In this document: positions 52,121 to 62,129 of the stretch, piece by piece
Position numbering within the stretch: position 1 is the stretch's first letter
How the letters are laid out: each line of letters starts with the position of its first letter
Assembly: GCA_903859705.1 (NCBI GenBank)
Contig: CAIONQ010000170.1
Coordinates: 1-64,000, forward strand
Reading direction: 5' to 3'
From: an uncultured Chthonomonas sp.
GTDB lineage: Bacteria; Armatimonadota; Chthonomonadetes; Chthonomonadales; Chthonomonadaceae
DNA length: 64,000 nt
Position numbers and translations under genes: made by a program
Notes under the pieces: generated by a model
Told to the model about the DNA's origin: nothing
Database searches by the model: none
Seen by the model: only the letters and a program-made list of their open reading frames with translations

Positions 52121-53419
52121 TTAGCCTATTATGCCGCGGAAGCTCTGTTCGCCGCCGGTGTAGCCGGGGAACAGTTTTGCGAGGTCTTTCACGCCCATGT
52201 GCCGGCTGGCAACTTCCCCGAAAACCGCGCGGAAGTCGGTTGTGAGGTTTAGATCGCGGCCTTCATACAGCTTATCTGTGGTTAGGCCGGGCCAGTCGCC
52301 ATAAACCTTGCCACCCTTTACCGGGCCACCCATGGCAAAGTAGCATGTGGCATGCCCATGGTCAGTACCGCCCGTGCCGTTCTGTTTAACCGTTCTGCCA
52401 AACTCGCTCATGGTAATTACTACCACGTCGCTCATTCGGTCGCCAAGGTCATAGTAGAAAGCAGAAAGCGCCTGGCCAACTTCACGCAATCGGTTTGCGA
52501 GGTTGCCTGCAGAAGGAGTGCCATTTTGCACCTGGTTTGCGTGTGTATCCCATCCGCCAACATCGGTAAATGCGATTTCAACGCCAATTCCAGATTTGAT
52601 GAGCTGGGCAATCTGCTTGAAGCTCTCACCAAGCTTACCTGCCGGGTAAACGGCCGATCTCTCTGGCGTATATGTTGCCGGGTTAATCTTTTTCAGCGCT
52701 TTCAGGGCATCAAAGCTCTCTTTGCCGGTTCCGTGCAGCACATCGCCAACTGCCTGATCATAAAGTGCTTCAAAGCCACCGGCGGTGCTGCTTGCGCTCG
52801 CACCATTAGAACGGCCTCTGGCCGCAATCTCCTGAATTCCAAAAGATCGCAGATCTGGAATGGCAAGGGCTCCTGCTTCGCCCTGCAGGCTTCGAGGTAG
52901 GCCTCCGCCAATGGCAACCGTACGGAAGGGGCTGTTTTTTGCGGCGCGGTCTTCCGGGCACATCATGGCAGTTCTCGCCAGCCAACCATCCTGCACAACT
53001 TTGTTATCTGGCGAACCACTCTCCATATAATCCATGGCATCGAAGTGGGAGCGTGAGTTGCTGGGAGATCCGCATGCGTGTACCGCCGCAAGGTGACCCT
53101 CTTTGTATATCTTTGCCAATGGGGCCAGAGATGGGTGAAGGCCAAACATGCCGTCAAGATCCACCACTTCACTCTGTGGGATCGCAATATTGGGACGAAC
53201 CTTATACAACTCCGGCTCACCATGCGGAACCACTATTGAGAGGCCATCTGCGGCTCCGCGCATAAAGAGGCATACCAGGGTTTTCTTTCGAGCTCCACCG
53301 GGTGCATCTTGCGCAAGTGCTGCCCGTTGAAGAAAGGTTGGACCGAGAGCTGGCCCCAGCCCTACCGAGAAGATACCTACAGCCCCGTTTTTTATCAGCA
53401 TTCGGCGAGTAATAGACAT
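52121..53419 (-). CDS. DUF1501 secreted protein, partner of DUF1800
   Basis: A 432-residue Tat-exported protein (SITRRMLIKNGAVG signal, then hydrophobic). DUF1501 marks are CLFMRGAADGLSIVVPHGE, GGWDTHANQVQNG and TMSEFGRTVKQNGTGGTDHGHAT, the last giving the alkaline-phosphatase-fold Asp/His metal ligands. It is of a different subtype from the DUF1501 gene at 14510-15937: this one has the TDHGHAT site, the other RDHNP. Five bases separate it from the DUF1800 stop upstream, so the two are co-translated. The family has no proven reaction; export and surface action are likely. Confidence 0.9.
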   Translation of the reverse strand: MSITRRMLIKNGAVGIFSVGLGPALGPTFLQRAALAQDAPGGARKKTLVCLFMRGAADGLSIVVPHGEPELYKVRPNIAIPQSEVVDLDGMFGLHPSLAPLAKIYKEGHLAAVHACGSPSNSRSHFDAMDYMESGSPDNKVVQDGWLARTAMMCPEDRAAKNSPFRTVAIGGGLPRSLQGEAGALAIPDLRSFGIQEIAARGRSNGASASSTAGGFEALYDQAVGDVLHGTGKESFDALKALKKINPATYTPERSAVYPAGKLGESFKQIAQLIKSGIGVEIAFTDVGGWDTHANQVQNGTPSAGNLANRLREVGQALSAFYYDLGDRMSDVVVITMSEFGRTVKQNGTGGTDHGHATCYFAMGGPVKGGKVYGDWPGLTTDKLYEGRDLNLTTDFRAVFGEVASRHMGVKDLAKLFPGYTGGEQSFRGIIG

Positions 53420-53424
53420 TGCCG

Positions 53425-55434
53425 TTATCTCCTCTGGAACTCTGGTGAGCCAAGAATAAGCGATGCGATTTTACGAGGGTCAGCAGTATCAGTGCCGATT
53501 TCTCGCACGATGGTAGCTCTCGTCTTTGCCGAAACTGGTTCTCCCAAAAGGTCTCGGGCTATGGTATCCACCTGTTTGTCGGCATTCATTGTGGCAATCT
53601 CGGCAGTCTTCAATACCGAGTTCGTGAGATCTACGTCGGCAAGTTTGCCCGCTGTGAAGCTGAGTGCAAAGTTTATTCGCCCTATGAGCGCTCCGGTAGA
53701 TACCCATTTTGATGATTCCTCAGGATATCCCGTTGGAAATCCAAAGTTAAACAGGGGCTGGCCAAGCAAGCCAATGTTGCCACTAAGCAAGCGTGGATTG
53801 GCCTGCCCTGCACCGTTTTGTGCAAAAACGTTTATCTGGAAGTTGGCGGGCCGCAACGCGGCCAGTGCGGGCCGGGCAGGCAACGGTGGCTGTGTTAGCA
53901 CAGAAGCTCCGGCAGCACGTACCGCTGAAACGACATACTCGTATGGCGATTTTATCTTAGAGTGGAACGCCCCCTGCGAGAGAAATTCGTGGCTGCTGAA
54001 GATAGTTTTCAGGATTTCACGAATATCCCCATCTGTAGATTTCCAGGTTGCAACGCACTTATCTACCAGCGCAGCGGGCGGTACATCACACACAAAGCGT
54101 TTGCAAAGCTTGGTAGATATGAACTTCATGGTGGATGGATGGCTCGCCAGCATTTCCAGCACTTTCTGGCCATCCTCCATGCCGCCGCCTGGCGGTATGG
54201 TTACGCCCAGCACTGTTTTTGCAGTCATATCGTGCAGCTTCGGATGGTACTCAAACTCACCTGTATATCTGCCGCCTTTGATACCCCAGCCAGTGAGGCA
54301 ACGCGCCACTTCGGTGACGTCCTTCTGGGTGTATCCGCCGTCCACACCCAGGGTGTGAAGTTCCATCAGTTCCCGGGCATAGTTCTCGTTCAAGCCCAGC
54401 TTCTGGCCAGGTCTGGCAGCCGGTCGCGCTCCCATCTGGAAGCGTTCAAAGATCTTCTCTGGGGCAACCTTCTCCGCTTCTGCTGCTGCCGTTATGCGTT
54501 TCATCATTTGAACTGGCTGTGGCAGCCCGCGGGCAGCCATATTCTGCAGTTGTTCAAATGTTATCTGCCGGGCGGGCCGTGCGGGGGGTGGGGGGGCAAC
54601 CGATTGGGCATTGTCTAGATACAGCATCATGGCAGCAGACGTTGCCGAGGCATTCAGTAGATCTCTAAACTTACCCAGCGCGTGTGGGCGAATTACTGTT
54701 TCCTCATCCACAAGGATGGATGAACGCACTTTAGAAGCATCAATGTTAAAGTGGTTTGCCCAGAAATCAACCATCACTTCGTACAGTTGCCTGTTGCTTT
54801 CGGCTGCACGCACAATCTTGTTCATGACAAGCTCTGTGCCGCTTGCGGTTTGTTTCTGTCTGGCCATTCGGCCTTCATCCAGAATTTTGCGCTCTTCCTC
54901 GGTAGCATTCTGGTAAATATCCACTGCGCGGCGAACATTCTGCCCTGCCTGAGGTTGTGTTACCGATTGTGCTGCAGAAATTGCTCCCTGAATAGCATTG
55001 GAGCCAGCCATAGCGCCGCGTTGTGCCATCTGGTTCTGAATTCTTAACAGATTTGCATTGCTCATCTGTACTGAGCGCTCCATTTCGGCAATCTCAGTAC
55101 CGGTCATCTTTAATGTTGTAAACTCTGCCAGCTTCTTGTTAACATCATCGTCTGGAATTAAGTCCGGGTTTAGCTGCTGGTCGATATAAGCCTTTAGCCC
55201 AATAGCCTTTACGCGTGCTACATCTCCCGGGCGAGGGCCATAGCCAAGTCTGTTTAGCACGTGAACAATTCTCTGTTCTTCCGAAAGTCCTTTGAGGTTG
55301 AACTTTGGCTGTGAAACGGCCGCAGACTTCTGCATCGGCTTATGCTGTGCATATGCCGGTAGATATCCAGCCGCACATAGCCCGGGCAGCATTGCCGCTA
55401 TGGCAGCCAGAGATACTCTACAACGTGATCTCAT
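53425..55434 (-). CDS. DUF1800 secreted protein
   Basis: A 669-residue protein of the DUF1800 family (function unknown, often paired with DUF1501). Signal peptide about 1-28 (LAAIAAMLPGLCAAGYLPAYAQ). Family motifs: VLNRLGYGPRPGDV near the N-terminus, MVDFWANHFNIDASK, NENYARELMELHTLGVDGGYTQKDV (the piece ENYARELMELHTLG is the hallmark) and VARCLTGW. An Ala/Gln-rich insert lies near 120-190 and a Pro/Ala-rich one near 290. The start at 55434 follows GGGAGA; a longer in-frame extension to 55536 lacks a binding site and breaks the signal peptide. Confidence 0.92.
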   Translation of the reverse strand: MRSRCRVSLAAIAAMLPGLCAAGYLPAYAQHKPMQKSAAVSQPKFNLKGLSEEQRIVHVLNRLGYGPRPGDVARVKAIGLKAYIDQQLNPDLIPDDDVNKKLAEFTTLKMTGTEIAEMERSVQMSNANLLRIQNQMAQRGAMAGSNAIQGAISAAQSVTQPQAGQNVRRAVDIYQNATEEERKILDEGRMARQKQTASGTELVMNKIVRAAESNRQLYEVMVDFWANHFNIDASKVRSSILVDEETVIRPHALGKFRDLLNASATSAAMMLYLDNAQSVAPPPPARPARQITFEQLQNMAARGLPQPVQMMKRITAAAEAEKVAPEKIFERFQMGARPAARPGQKLGLNENYARELMELHTLGVDGGYTQKDVTEVARCLTGWGIKGGRYTGEFEYHPKLHDMTAKTVLGVTIPPGGGMEDGQKVLEMLASHPSTMKFISTKLCKRFVCDVPPAALVDKCVATWKSTDGDIREILKTIFSSHEFLSQGAFHSKIKSPYEYVVSAVRAAGASVLTQPPLPARPALAALRPANFQINVFAQNGAGQANPRLLSGNIGLLGQPLFNFGFPTGYPEESSKWVSTGALIGRINFALSFTAGKLADVDLTNSVLKTAEIATMNADKQVDTIARDLLGEPVSAKTRATIVREIGTDTADPRKIASLILGSPEFQRR

Positions 55435-55574
55435 CTGGAAATCTCCCGTAAAGGGCCAACAGGTTGGGCAATTCGTGTTTCCCAGTGCTTCTCTGTGGCG
55501 AGTAAATACAATCTGTGCAGACGCACACCATCCCACATTAGTTCACACTTATTTTTGGTACCCAAGCCAGATGC

Positions 55575-56810
55575 CTATTCTTTGCACACTTGCATAACCA
55601 TATCTGCCCAGCGGTTTAAGCGCGTAGGATCTTTGCGAATGGTGCTGATATCTTTCAGAATGTACTCAAGAGGACAGCCATTTTTTGCACATGCTGTTTT
55701 CACGTGGTTCAAATCGGCCAGTATCTCATCATCTTCCATAACGTCCCATGCCAGCAGCGCGGGGTTAGGCTTGCGGGAGTAGACATAGTCTTTGCCAATT
55801 CGCTCCGCGCCGAGGTCTACATTTACCCATGGGCTCATGGATATCTTTCGCACATTCGGCAACATCCTTACTTCTCGCATCTTACCGTCCAGTGGGTCGC
55901 AACAGCCGTAGTAAACCAGCCCAAACCTTTCACAGATCTTTGCCGTGTACTGAATTTCAAAATCCCTGAACATACGGGGAGATGCGCCGGAAAACATCTG
56001 TGCCAGCCCAAACATCCATCGATCTTTGAAAGTAGCCGTCCCGTTTCCCGATCCTGCATCGGGCAACTCGTCTGTCCAGGCGCCCGTGCAATGAATAAGG
56101 CTTTGAGGTCCACACACCAGGCCCAGAGCCTCTACCTGGTCCAGTAGTGTTATGTATCCCTCGGTCAGCCGAGATGCCAGGGCATGCATAAACTCGGGCC
56201 TATCCACGAGTGCCATTAAGGCTGGCTGCACGCCCATCCAGGTGCTGATGGGGTCCCAGATGGAGAGGTAGGGATCGAGGCCTTCCATACGAACATGTAG
56301 AATGCCATCGAAAAGTTCTCGTGCCTCTTCTTCTCGGCGCCTTGTTTCTAAGGCATCAAATGTAATCACAGGCATCTGAATTTTGAACAGATCATCGTCT
56401 GTTTCGAACTGATTATGAAAACGGTGCGCAACCACGTCGTTATCCGGGTCTGTAATCGCAGTTTCTTCATCCACAACTAAGCCGAAGCCGGTATTATGGA
56501 TGGCCATTGGTATTCTCACAAATGGCTCTACAACCATATCTACTCGGAAGTTATTCCACTGATACAGCTGGCGGCGGAGCATCCGTTCCAATCTGCGCAT
56601 CGCTGGCGTTTCGCAGCGCAACTGCAGCTCTGGGGTTATCTCCAGTTCATTCCAGCAAACCTGGTCCATCATTGCCATAGGGCGCGTGGGTTTCAGCGCA
56701 TTCAAGTTCCGCCAAAGGTGTCGCGTTTCTTCCTGGACAGGCAGGGCAGCAATCTCGGCAGTGTCCTTCGCGAGTTCACGCACAATGTCAATGTCATTTG
56801 TGTTAGGCAT
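55575..56810 (-). CDS. URO-D/MtaA-family methyltransferase-like protein
   Basis: A 411-residue cytoplasmic protein that looks like the uroporphyrinogen-decarboxylase superfamily, which also includes corrinoid-dependent methyltransferases such as MtaA and CmuA. The Cys-rich segment YYGCCDPLDGK and the HC pair in SLIHCTGAW could be zinc-thiolate ligands of the methyltransferase branch; true URO-D residues are not evident. Such genes are common next to glycan genes in this group, where they may demethylate sugar or aromatic methyl ethers. AGGAG precedes the ATG. It stands 140 bp upstream of DUF1800 and is divergent from the next gene. Confidence 0.7.
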   Translation of the reverse strand: MPNTNDIDIVRELAKDTAEIAALPVQEETRHLWRNLNALKPTRPMAMMDQVCWNELEITPELQLRCETPAMRRLERMLRRQLYQWNNFRVDMVVEPFVRIPMAIHNTGFGLVVDEETAITDPDNDVVAHRFHNQFETDDDLFKIQMPVITFDALETRRREEEARELFDGILHVRMEGLDPYLSIWDPISTWMGVQPALMALVDRPEFMHALASRLTEGYITLLDQVEALGLVCGPQSLIHCTGAWTDELPDAGSGNGTATFKDRWMFGLAQMFSGASPRMFRDFEIQYTAKICERFGLVYYGCCDPLDGKMREVRMLPNVRKISMSPWVNVDLGAERIGKDYVYSRKPNPALLAWDVMEDDEILADLNHVKTACAKNGCPLEYILKDISTIRKDPTRLNRWADMVMQVCKE

Positions 56811-56889
56811 TTTCGGCTCCTGAATGCGCCGTTTATTATTGATGAAAACGGCACATCTCTGGTTGATTAGTCCCAGATTATTGGGGCAA

Positions 56890-56908
56890 CTGCGCCGTTG
56901 AGGCGCAG
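56890..56908. other. Hairpin in the divergent intergenic region
   Basis: CTGCGCC (56890-56896) and GGCGCAG (56902-56908) around a five-base loop, followed by a short T-run on the plus strand. It could be an attenuator in the leader of the plus-strand gene at 57003. Confidence 0.35.
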
Positions 56909-57002
56909 GTTTTGCACATGTGAGGGTGGTGGCAGGCAGGAGAGAGCAGAGCTGCGGCAGAAATTTGACTCAGCGAAATAGATGCGGTGACGGAGAGAAT
57001 AC

Positions 57003-58190
57003 ATGCGCGTGTTTAACGTGGGGAGCGGCTGCAAGACCGTGCTGAAGATTTGTATGTGGGCGGTAATGTTGGCAGTACAAAAGCCATGCAGGGCAGATAA
57101 GCCCAGTTACCCTGTAGGTGTGACAACCGTTCAGCTTACGGATTCCTCTAGAACCGACGCATTTACGCACCGGGCACGGCAGCTTGTTACGGATGTTTGG
57201 TACCCGGCAGAGGATGCCGCCAGGCAGTTACCAGATGTCAAACTATCCAGCTTTTACCCGGCGCCTATGCCAGCAGAGATATCGGAGTTCTTCCGAAAAG
57301 GCTTCGGAATGGAGGCCGGTGGCCACGAAGTAGATGCCACTTACCGAATGCATGCGCACCGGGATGCGCGCCTTCGGCGCGGCAAGTGGCCGGTTATCAT
57401 CTTTTCTCATGGGAATGGCGGATTTCGGTATCAGAACACCTTCTGGTTTGAGCACATGTGTGCGCTTGGATATATAGTGATATCTGCCGACCACACTGCG
57501 AATGCTGGCATAACCGCACTGCCCGAGGGTGTTGTGAAAATGCAGGCTTCCGAACGCCTGCATAGCTCTATCGATAGGGTTGCCGATGTGCGCTTTTTGT
57601 TGGATAGTGCCACCGCGTGGAATTCTGACTCCAAAAACCGCTTCTATAAAAAGTTCGATCTTACAAGTCCCTGTGCAGCAGGTATGTCCTTTGGATCTAT
57701 GACGGCGGTTAAGGTTGCCGATGTGGATAGCCGGTTTAAGCTGGTTATTGCGATGTCTGGAGCTTATCCGGAGCACACGAAGTTCACGGTTCCCACGCTG
57801 TGGATGATCGGTACTGAGGATCGAACTATCGGCATCATTGGCAACAACATCGTAAGGGGGCATCATGCAAAGCAGCAGGGACCATCCGTTCTGTTCGAAA
57901 TGAAGAACGGCGGGCACTTCTCGTTTACAGATGTGCCGCAGTTCAATCCGCAGTTCGGGGATGGGGCAGGCAAAGGGAAACGCTGGGCAGGCGGAGCAGA
58001 GTTTAACTACACTTCTGCAGCTACAACCTACCAGATGATAAACGAAGTAACAGCCCGGTTTCTGGCAGCATACCAGCGTGGCGACAAGGCGGCCGTTGCT
58101 GCTATAGGGCAAAACCGCTGGCCAGACGAACTGACACTGGATGTGCGCAACGCCGCAGCAGCGGCGGTTAAAACGCCGGGAGACAAGTAA
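57003..58190 (+). CDS. Secreted alpha/beta hydrolase (platelet-activating-factor acetylhydrolase-like)
   Basis: A 395-residue exported hydrolase. Signal-type N-terminus to about residue 31 (MWAVMLAV). The core has [17 protein letters not shown] (oxyanion strand), the nucleophile elbow GMSFGS, an Asp in IGTEDRT and a His in GGHFSFTD, giving a full Ser-Asp-His triad. Resembles dienelactone- or PAF-acetylhydrolase-like esterases. Its stop overlaps the ATG of the sulfatase by one base (TAATG), so the two are coupled; together they may strip ester groups from a glycan. Confidence 0.85.
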   Translation: MRVFNVGSGCKTVLKICMWAVMLAVQKPCRADKPSYPVGVTTVQLTDSSRTDAFTHRARQLVTDVWYPAEDAARQLPDVKLSSFYPAPMPAEISEFFRKGFGMEAGGHEVDATYRMHAHRDARLRRGKWPVIIFSHGNGGFRYQNTFWFEHMCALGYIVISADHTANAGITALPEGVVKMQASERLHSSIDRVADVRFLLDSATAWNSDSKNRFYKKFDLTSPCAAGMSFGSMTAVKVADVDSRFKLVIAMSGAYPEHTKFTVPTLWMIGTEDRTIGIIGNNIVRGHHAKQQGPSVLFEMKNGGHFSFTDVPQFNPQFGDGAGKGKRWAGGAEFNYTSAATTYQMINEVTARFLAAYQRGDKAAVAAIGQNRWPDELTLDVRNAAAAAVKTPGDK

Positions 58191-59779
58191 TGCGGGGCAC
58201 CTCGTTCACAAGTTCAGCACGCTTTGTAACAGGCGCAATCACGGCTCTAGGCACTATTGCCGGTCCTGTAGTTGTCTGCGCTCCTGCCGTGCCAGATCCA
58301 GCACCCACACCAACTTTCGCGGCCCATAAGACTGCGGCGGCTCACCCCAATATCGTGTTTATCTTTTCTGATGACCACGCTTTTCAGGCGGTTGGTGCTT
58401 ACGGCCAGCATCTGAACAACACTCCCAACATCGATCGGCTGGCAAGAGAGGGGATGCGTTTTGACCGGTGCCTCACAACCAACTCGCTCTGTGGGCCAAG
58501 CCGGGCGGCAGTGCTAACCGGCAAATACAGCCATCTTAACGGATTTTATGATAACAACAGCCGCTTCGATGGTTCGCAGCAAACCTTCCCCAAGCTGCTA
58601 CAACAGGCTGGCTATCAAACCGCAATGGTTGGTAAGTGGCACCTTGTTTCGGAGCCCACAGGTTTTGACTACTGGAATGTGCTGCCCGGGCAGGGGGTGT
58701 ACTACAACCCGGTTTTTCTGCATGAGGGCGGTAAGACGAAGCGTGAAGGCTACGTAACAGACCTTATAACACAGGATGCATTGGCGTGGTTGAAACTGGG
58801 GCGGGATCCCTCTAAACCGTTTCTGCTTATGTGCCAACACAAGGCCCCGCATCGGCCGTGGGAGCCCGCCCTGAAGAACCTTAATCATTACGATGGCGTT
58901 ACATTTCCTGAGCCGCCAACGTTGTTTGATGATTACTCCGGACGCGGCAAAGGCGAGCATAATCAAACGATGTCGATTGCACATGAGCTTACGCCAAATG
59001 ACTTAAAGCTTATCCCCAATGGCTCTCTCACTCCGGCACAGCGCAAACTCTGGGACCAATACTATGGCCCGCGTAACCAGCAGTTTCGTGAGGAAAACCT
59101 AGCCGGTGACGATCTGGTGCGGTGGAAGTATCAACGTTACATGCACGACTATCTGGCAACTATAGATTCGGTGGATCAAAGTGTTGGCGAGGTTTTGGAT
59201 TACCTGAAAAAGAGTGGACTGGATAAGAATACCATCGTTGTTTATGCTTCGGATCAGGGTTTTTATCTTGGCGAGCATGGCTGGTTTGATAAGCGCTGGA
59301 TCTTTGAGGAGTCTTTGAGAACACCTCTCATTGTGCGCTGGCCGGGCGTTACGAAGCCGGGCAGCGTATCGAAGACAATGGTATCAAACCTGGATTTTGC
59401 AGAAACGTTTCTGGATGCTGCCGGTGTTGCCGTTCCTGCAGATATGCAGGGCAGAAGCATGCGGCAGGTGCTTGCTGGTAAAACACCGGTAGATTGGCGT
59501 ACTAGCTTTTACTATCATTATTATGAAAACCCATCTGAGCACAACGTTCCGAAGCAGTACGGCGTGGTAACGGAACGCTACAAACTGGTGCATTTTTATG
59601 AGCCGCAGTTCAATTACTGGGAGCTTTTTGACTTGAAGAAGGACCCGCATGAGATGAAGAGCGTGTTTGGCGCGCCATCTTATGCTGCAGTTCAAAAGCA
59701 GCTGGAGCAGAAATTAAAACAGCTCAGGGCCGAGCTGAAATCTCCGGAAAAAGATCAGGATGGATTAAAGCTGGAGTAA
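58190..59779 (+). CDS. Secreted type I sulfatase
   Basis: A 529-residue sulfatase of the formylglycine class, hydrolysing sulfate esters of carbohydrates outside the cytoplasm. The signal peptide is loosely hydrophobic (about 10-32). [13 protein letters not shown] supplies the metal-binding Asp pair, and the sulfatase signature is [13 protein letters not shown] with C101 as the residue converted to formylglycine. VGKWHL carries the conserved Lys/His, and [19 protein letters not shown] the second metal and sulfate-binding set. The C-terminus FDLKKDPHE is typical. The maturase is not in the window. It converges with the SARP gene. Confidence 0.95.
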   Translation: MRGTSFTSSARFVTGAITALGTIAGPVVVCAPAVPDPAPTPTFAAHKTAAAHPNIVFIFSDDHAFQAVGAYGQHLNNTPNIDRLAREGMRFDRCLTTNSLCGPSRAAVLTGKYSHLNGFYDNNSRFDGSQQTFPKLLQQAGYQTAMVGKWHLVSEPTGFDYWNVLPGQGVYYNPVFLHEGGKTKREGYVTDLITQDALAWLKLGRDPSKPFLLMCQHKAPHRPWEPALKNLNHYDGVTFPEPPTLFDDYSGRGKGEHNQTMSIAHELTPNDLKLIPNGSLTPAQRKLWDQYYGPRNQQFREENLAGDDLVRWKYQRYMHDYLATIDSVDQSVGEVLDYLKKSGLDKNTIVVYASDQGFYLGEHGWFDKRWIFEESLRTPLIVRWPGVTKPGSVSKTMVSNLDFAETFLDAAGVAVPADMQGRSMRQVLAGKTPVDWRTSFYYHYYENPSEHNVPKQYGVVTERYKLVHFYEPQFNYWELFDLKKDPHEMKSVFGAPSYAAVQKQLEQKLKQLRAELKSPEKDQDGLKLE

Positions 59780-59796
59780 ACGCTGCATGTTTGAAG

Positions 59797-59828
59797 TCGG
59801 CCAGCAAACTAACCGGTTTGCTGGCCGA
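59797..59828. terminator. Convergent terminator overlapping the regulator's 3' end
   Basis: Perfect 13-bp stem: TCGGCCAGCAAAC (59797-59809) with GTTTGCTGGCCGA (59816-59828), six-base loop. The stem includes the last codons and stop of the minus-strand regulator and follows the plus-strand sulfatase by 17 bases. Confidence 0.75.
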
Positions 59829-61872
59829 TACTCTGCAAAATCTGTTGCGCGTATTGTATCCAGTTACTGTGGCCAACCGAGGTCCAGTGAGTGAGTGCTT
59901 CGTTGCCGAATTTGCGGGCGTCTTCTGTTAGGCCGTATCTGGCGTAAACTTGTGCCATGTTGCCAAGGATTGAGGCTCGTGAGTTCGGATCATTTAGCAT
60001 ATCGATCAGGCGGAGGCTGCTTCTGCAGGTGATGATCGCTTCCGTGTGTCTGCCTGTTCGGCTATATAATTCGGCGAGCAACGCGAGCGATTGCGCTTCG
60101 CCTTTGAGATCTTCTTTCTGGCTCCTAATCTCAATAGATTTAAGCAAATTGGTTTCGGCTTCCCTGTGATCACTGCTCTGTAAAGCGATGTGCGCCAGCC
60201 AATAGTAGCAGTTTGCTCGCACTAATTCTGTGCCATTATCGTTGCCAAGAAGCTCCATACATGCGTTCAGGCATTCCTCTGCATTACCTAATGAGTTCAT
60301 TGCCAGGTGTATCTCAGACTCAAATCTCAACCAATTTTGTCGGCCAATAAGGTCTGCACTGTTTCTGAAATATTCCCGGGCCTGGCCGCACACCGCCAGA
60401 GCTTCTTCATACCTTTCAGCTCTGTGCAGGAACTCTGCGGCATGTGAAGCTGTACCCAACCAGAACTTGTTATCCATGGTAAATGCGGCTAATGCGATTG
60501 TGCTGTGTTCTGCTGCTTCACGATAGTTTCCAGTTATGGCCAATGAGCGTGCTTTCAAACTCCTTAGATGTGCCGATAGATCCTGCAACTGAAGCGCTGG
60601 CTTATTCACCTGCGTATCAATCCATCCGTACGCGGATTTTACACAGTCACTTAGCCCGGCAGCGAAGGCAAAATATAGCAGATCGTGCGCTACCTGGTTT
60701 GCTTCTAACTCTTGTACGTAGTTGCAGGCGGCTGAGATGAACGGTTTTGCCTCGGATAAATCCTTGAACAATGCACCAGCACGGGGATTATCGGGCTGGT
60801 GGAAGTGATGCTGCAACCATGCTAAACACTGCTGTGTTATTCTGTTTTTAACGTGGGCTCGATCTGGTTCTGCCGTGCAGTACTGGAGGAATGCTTTTAC
60901 GGGTTTTAGCAAGCCGTAAATACCACCACTACGGTCCACAAATAGGTGCTTTACATAAAGCTGGAGATCACTTTCTGTGGCGCCTGTAACGGCTTCGGCA
61001 AGAGCTGGCCGGAATGCGCCTGGCAGTAAGCTCAGCTTCGTGAGCTTCGCCTGATCGACAGCGGATAGCATGGCGAAGCGCTGTTTCAACTCTTTGTTCA
61101 GCACACTTCTTTCAGACTCCAGTAGGAGTTTGCCCTTACGCTCTCTCACACTTGCACGTTTGATGTTATCTTCAAACTTCAGCGCCGCATTCAGTTCGTT
61201 GGTATCATCCGGCATGCCAATACGCTTTAGCAGCTGCACATGGGATGCACGAGCTGAGCGAGAATTGCCTGAGAAAACCAGAACCTTGTTGGCAACGGTT
61301 AGTGCTGCGTGATACTCGTGTACGGCGACATATGCGTGCTGTAATCGACGAAGTGCACTCACCACGTTGCCGATAAGCCCGGCTCGGATGCCCTTTAGAC
61401 ACAAATCGAGGTCACTGCCCGGTTCGAATCCGAACTCCAGGAGGTCATCGATTACCAGATTGCACAGGTCTGCGCCGATGGATGTGACTTCGCGCGGATT
61501 TGTGGAGGATGGAAGAGCGAGAATTGCATTAACCACAGCGAGCAAATCGCTGAGGTCTGAATCCAGAGCAATGTGGTTAATCGCTACAAATTGGCGTGTA
61601 GACCGCAGAAGGTCTTCCGATGCAGCTGTTCTTATCGACCAGAGGGCCTGCCTGAGAGCTGCCCGTGGATCGGCGGCATCTGGCCAGATGATATGCGACA
61701 GCCATTCTCGCGAATGCTGCTTTGAACCGTTACGATGTCGTTCACAAAGGTCACTCACCAGCAGAGCGATTAACAGCTCCATGCAGGAGTGGGATCGGAG
61801 TTTTACCGGGCTGTTTGTGGAGGTCTCGAGGAGTGTGAGATTGCCCAAAATGCAAAGTCGAAATCTACGCAA
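59809..61872 (-). CDS. SARP/AfsR-like transcriptional regulator with TPRs, no NTPase P-loop
   Basis: A 687-residue regulator. Residues about 5-105 look like an OmpR-type winged-helix DNA-binding domain (RFRLCILGNLTLL, IWPDAADPRAALRQALWSIR), then a BTAD-like helical domain (about 137-220, ALRRLQHAYVAVHEYHAAL). In AfsR/STAND proteins an NB-ARC ATPase follows; here only about 45 residues separate the BTAD from a winged-helix segment (AKLTKLSLLPGAFRPALAEAVTG, about 272-300), and no GxxxxGK[ST] exists anywhere. From about 420 to the end are TPR-type repeats. A TTG at 61872 is chosen because GAGGAGG lies eight bases upstream; a GTG at 61959 is in frame but has no binding site. Confidence 0.8.
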   Translation of the reverse strand: MRRFRLCILGNLTLLETSTNSPVKLRSHSCMELLIALLVSDLCERHRNGSKQHSREWLSHIIWPDAADPRAALRQALWSIRTAASEDLLRSTRQFVAINHIALDSDLSDLLAVVNAILALPSSTNPREVTSIGADLCNLVIDDLLEFGFEPGSDLDLCLKGIRAGLIGNVVSALRRLQHAYVAVHEYHAALTVANKVLVFSGNSRSARASHVQLLKRIGMPDDTNELNAALKFEDNIKRASVRERKGKLLLESERSVLNKELKQRFAMLSAVDQAKLTKLSLLPGAFRPALAEAVTGATESDLQLYVKHLFVDRSGGIYGLLKPVKAFLQYCTAEPDRAHVKNRITQQCLAWLQHHFHQPDNPRAGALFKDLSEAKPFISAACNYVQELEANQVAHDLLYFAFAAGLSDCVKSAYGWIDTQVNKPALQLQDLSAHLRSLKARSLAITGNYREAAEHSTIALAAFTMDNKFWLGTASHAAEFLHRAERYEEALAVCGQAREYFRNSADLIGRQNWLRFESEIHLAMNSLGNAEECLNACMELLGNDNGTELVRANCYYWLAHIALQSSDHREAETNLLKSIEIRSQKEDLKGEAQSLALLAELYSRTGRHTEAIITCRSSLRLIDMLNDPNSRASILGNMAQVYARYGLTEDARKFGNEALTHWTSVGHSNWIQYAQQILQSIGQQTG

Positions 61873-62007
61873 CTCCGGCTCCTCCTCAAATAATCCTACT
61901 GGTATGGTGCAAGAGATTGTAGCACAAGGCCGGCCCTGAATTCGCGGCAAAATACGCACAGATTATAACCATTAACGATAGTTTGCCTGTATTTATGAAT
62001 GACGTTT

Positions 62008-62038
62008 GAGACGATCTCGTAACGGTGGCAATGGTAAT
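62008..62038 (+). promoter_or_regulatory. 31-bp conserved motif, copy 1
   Basis: Shares 26 of 31 bases with copy 2 at 62969-62999; both begin GAGACGAT and end GGTAAT. It lies 91 bp upstream of the 62130 gene and in the divergent region shared with the SARP-like gene, so it is a candidate regulator-binding site. The inner GAGA-TCTC of this copy is palindromic. Confidence 0.55.
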
Positions 62039-62129
62039 GTGTTGAGGCTGCCAACTGCAGACCTATCCAGGGTGTTAGGGCGGTGCCACCTGCCACCTGG
62101 CCCCCATGCATTAATGAAAGGTTTATCTT

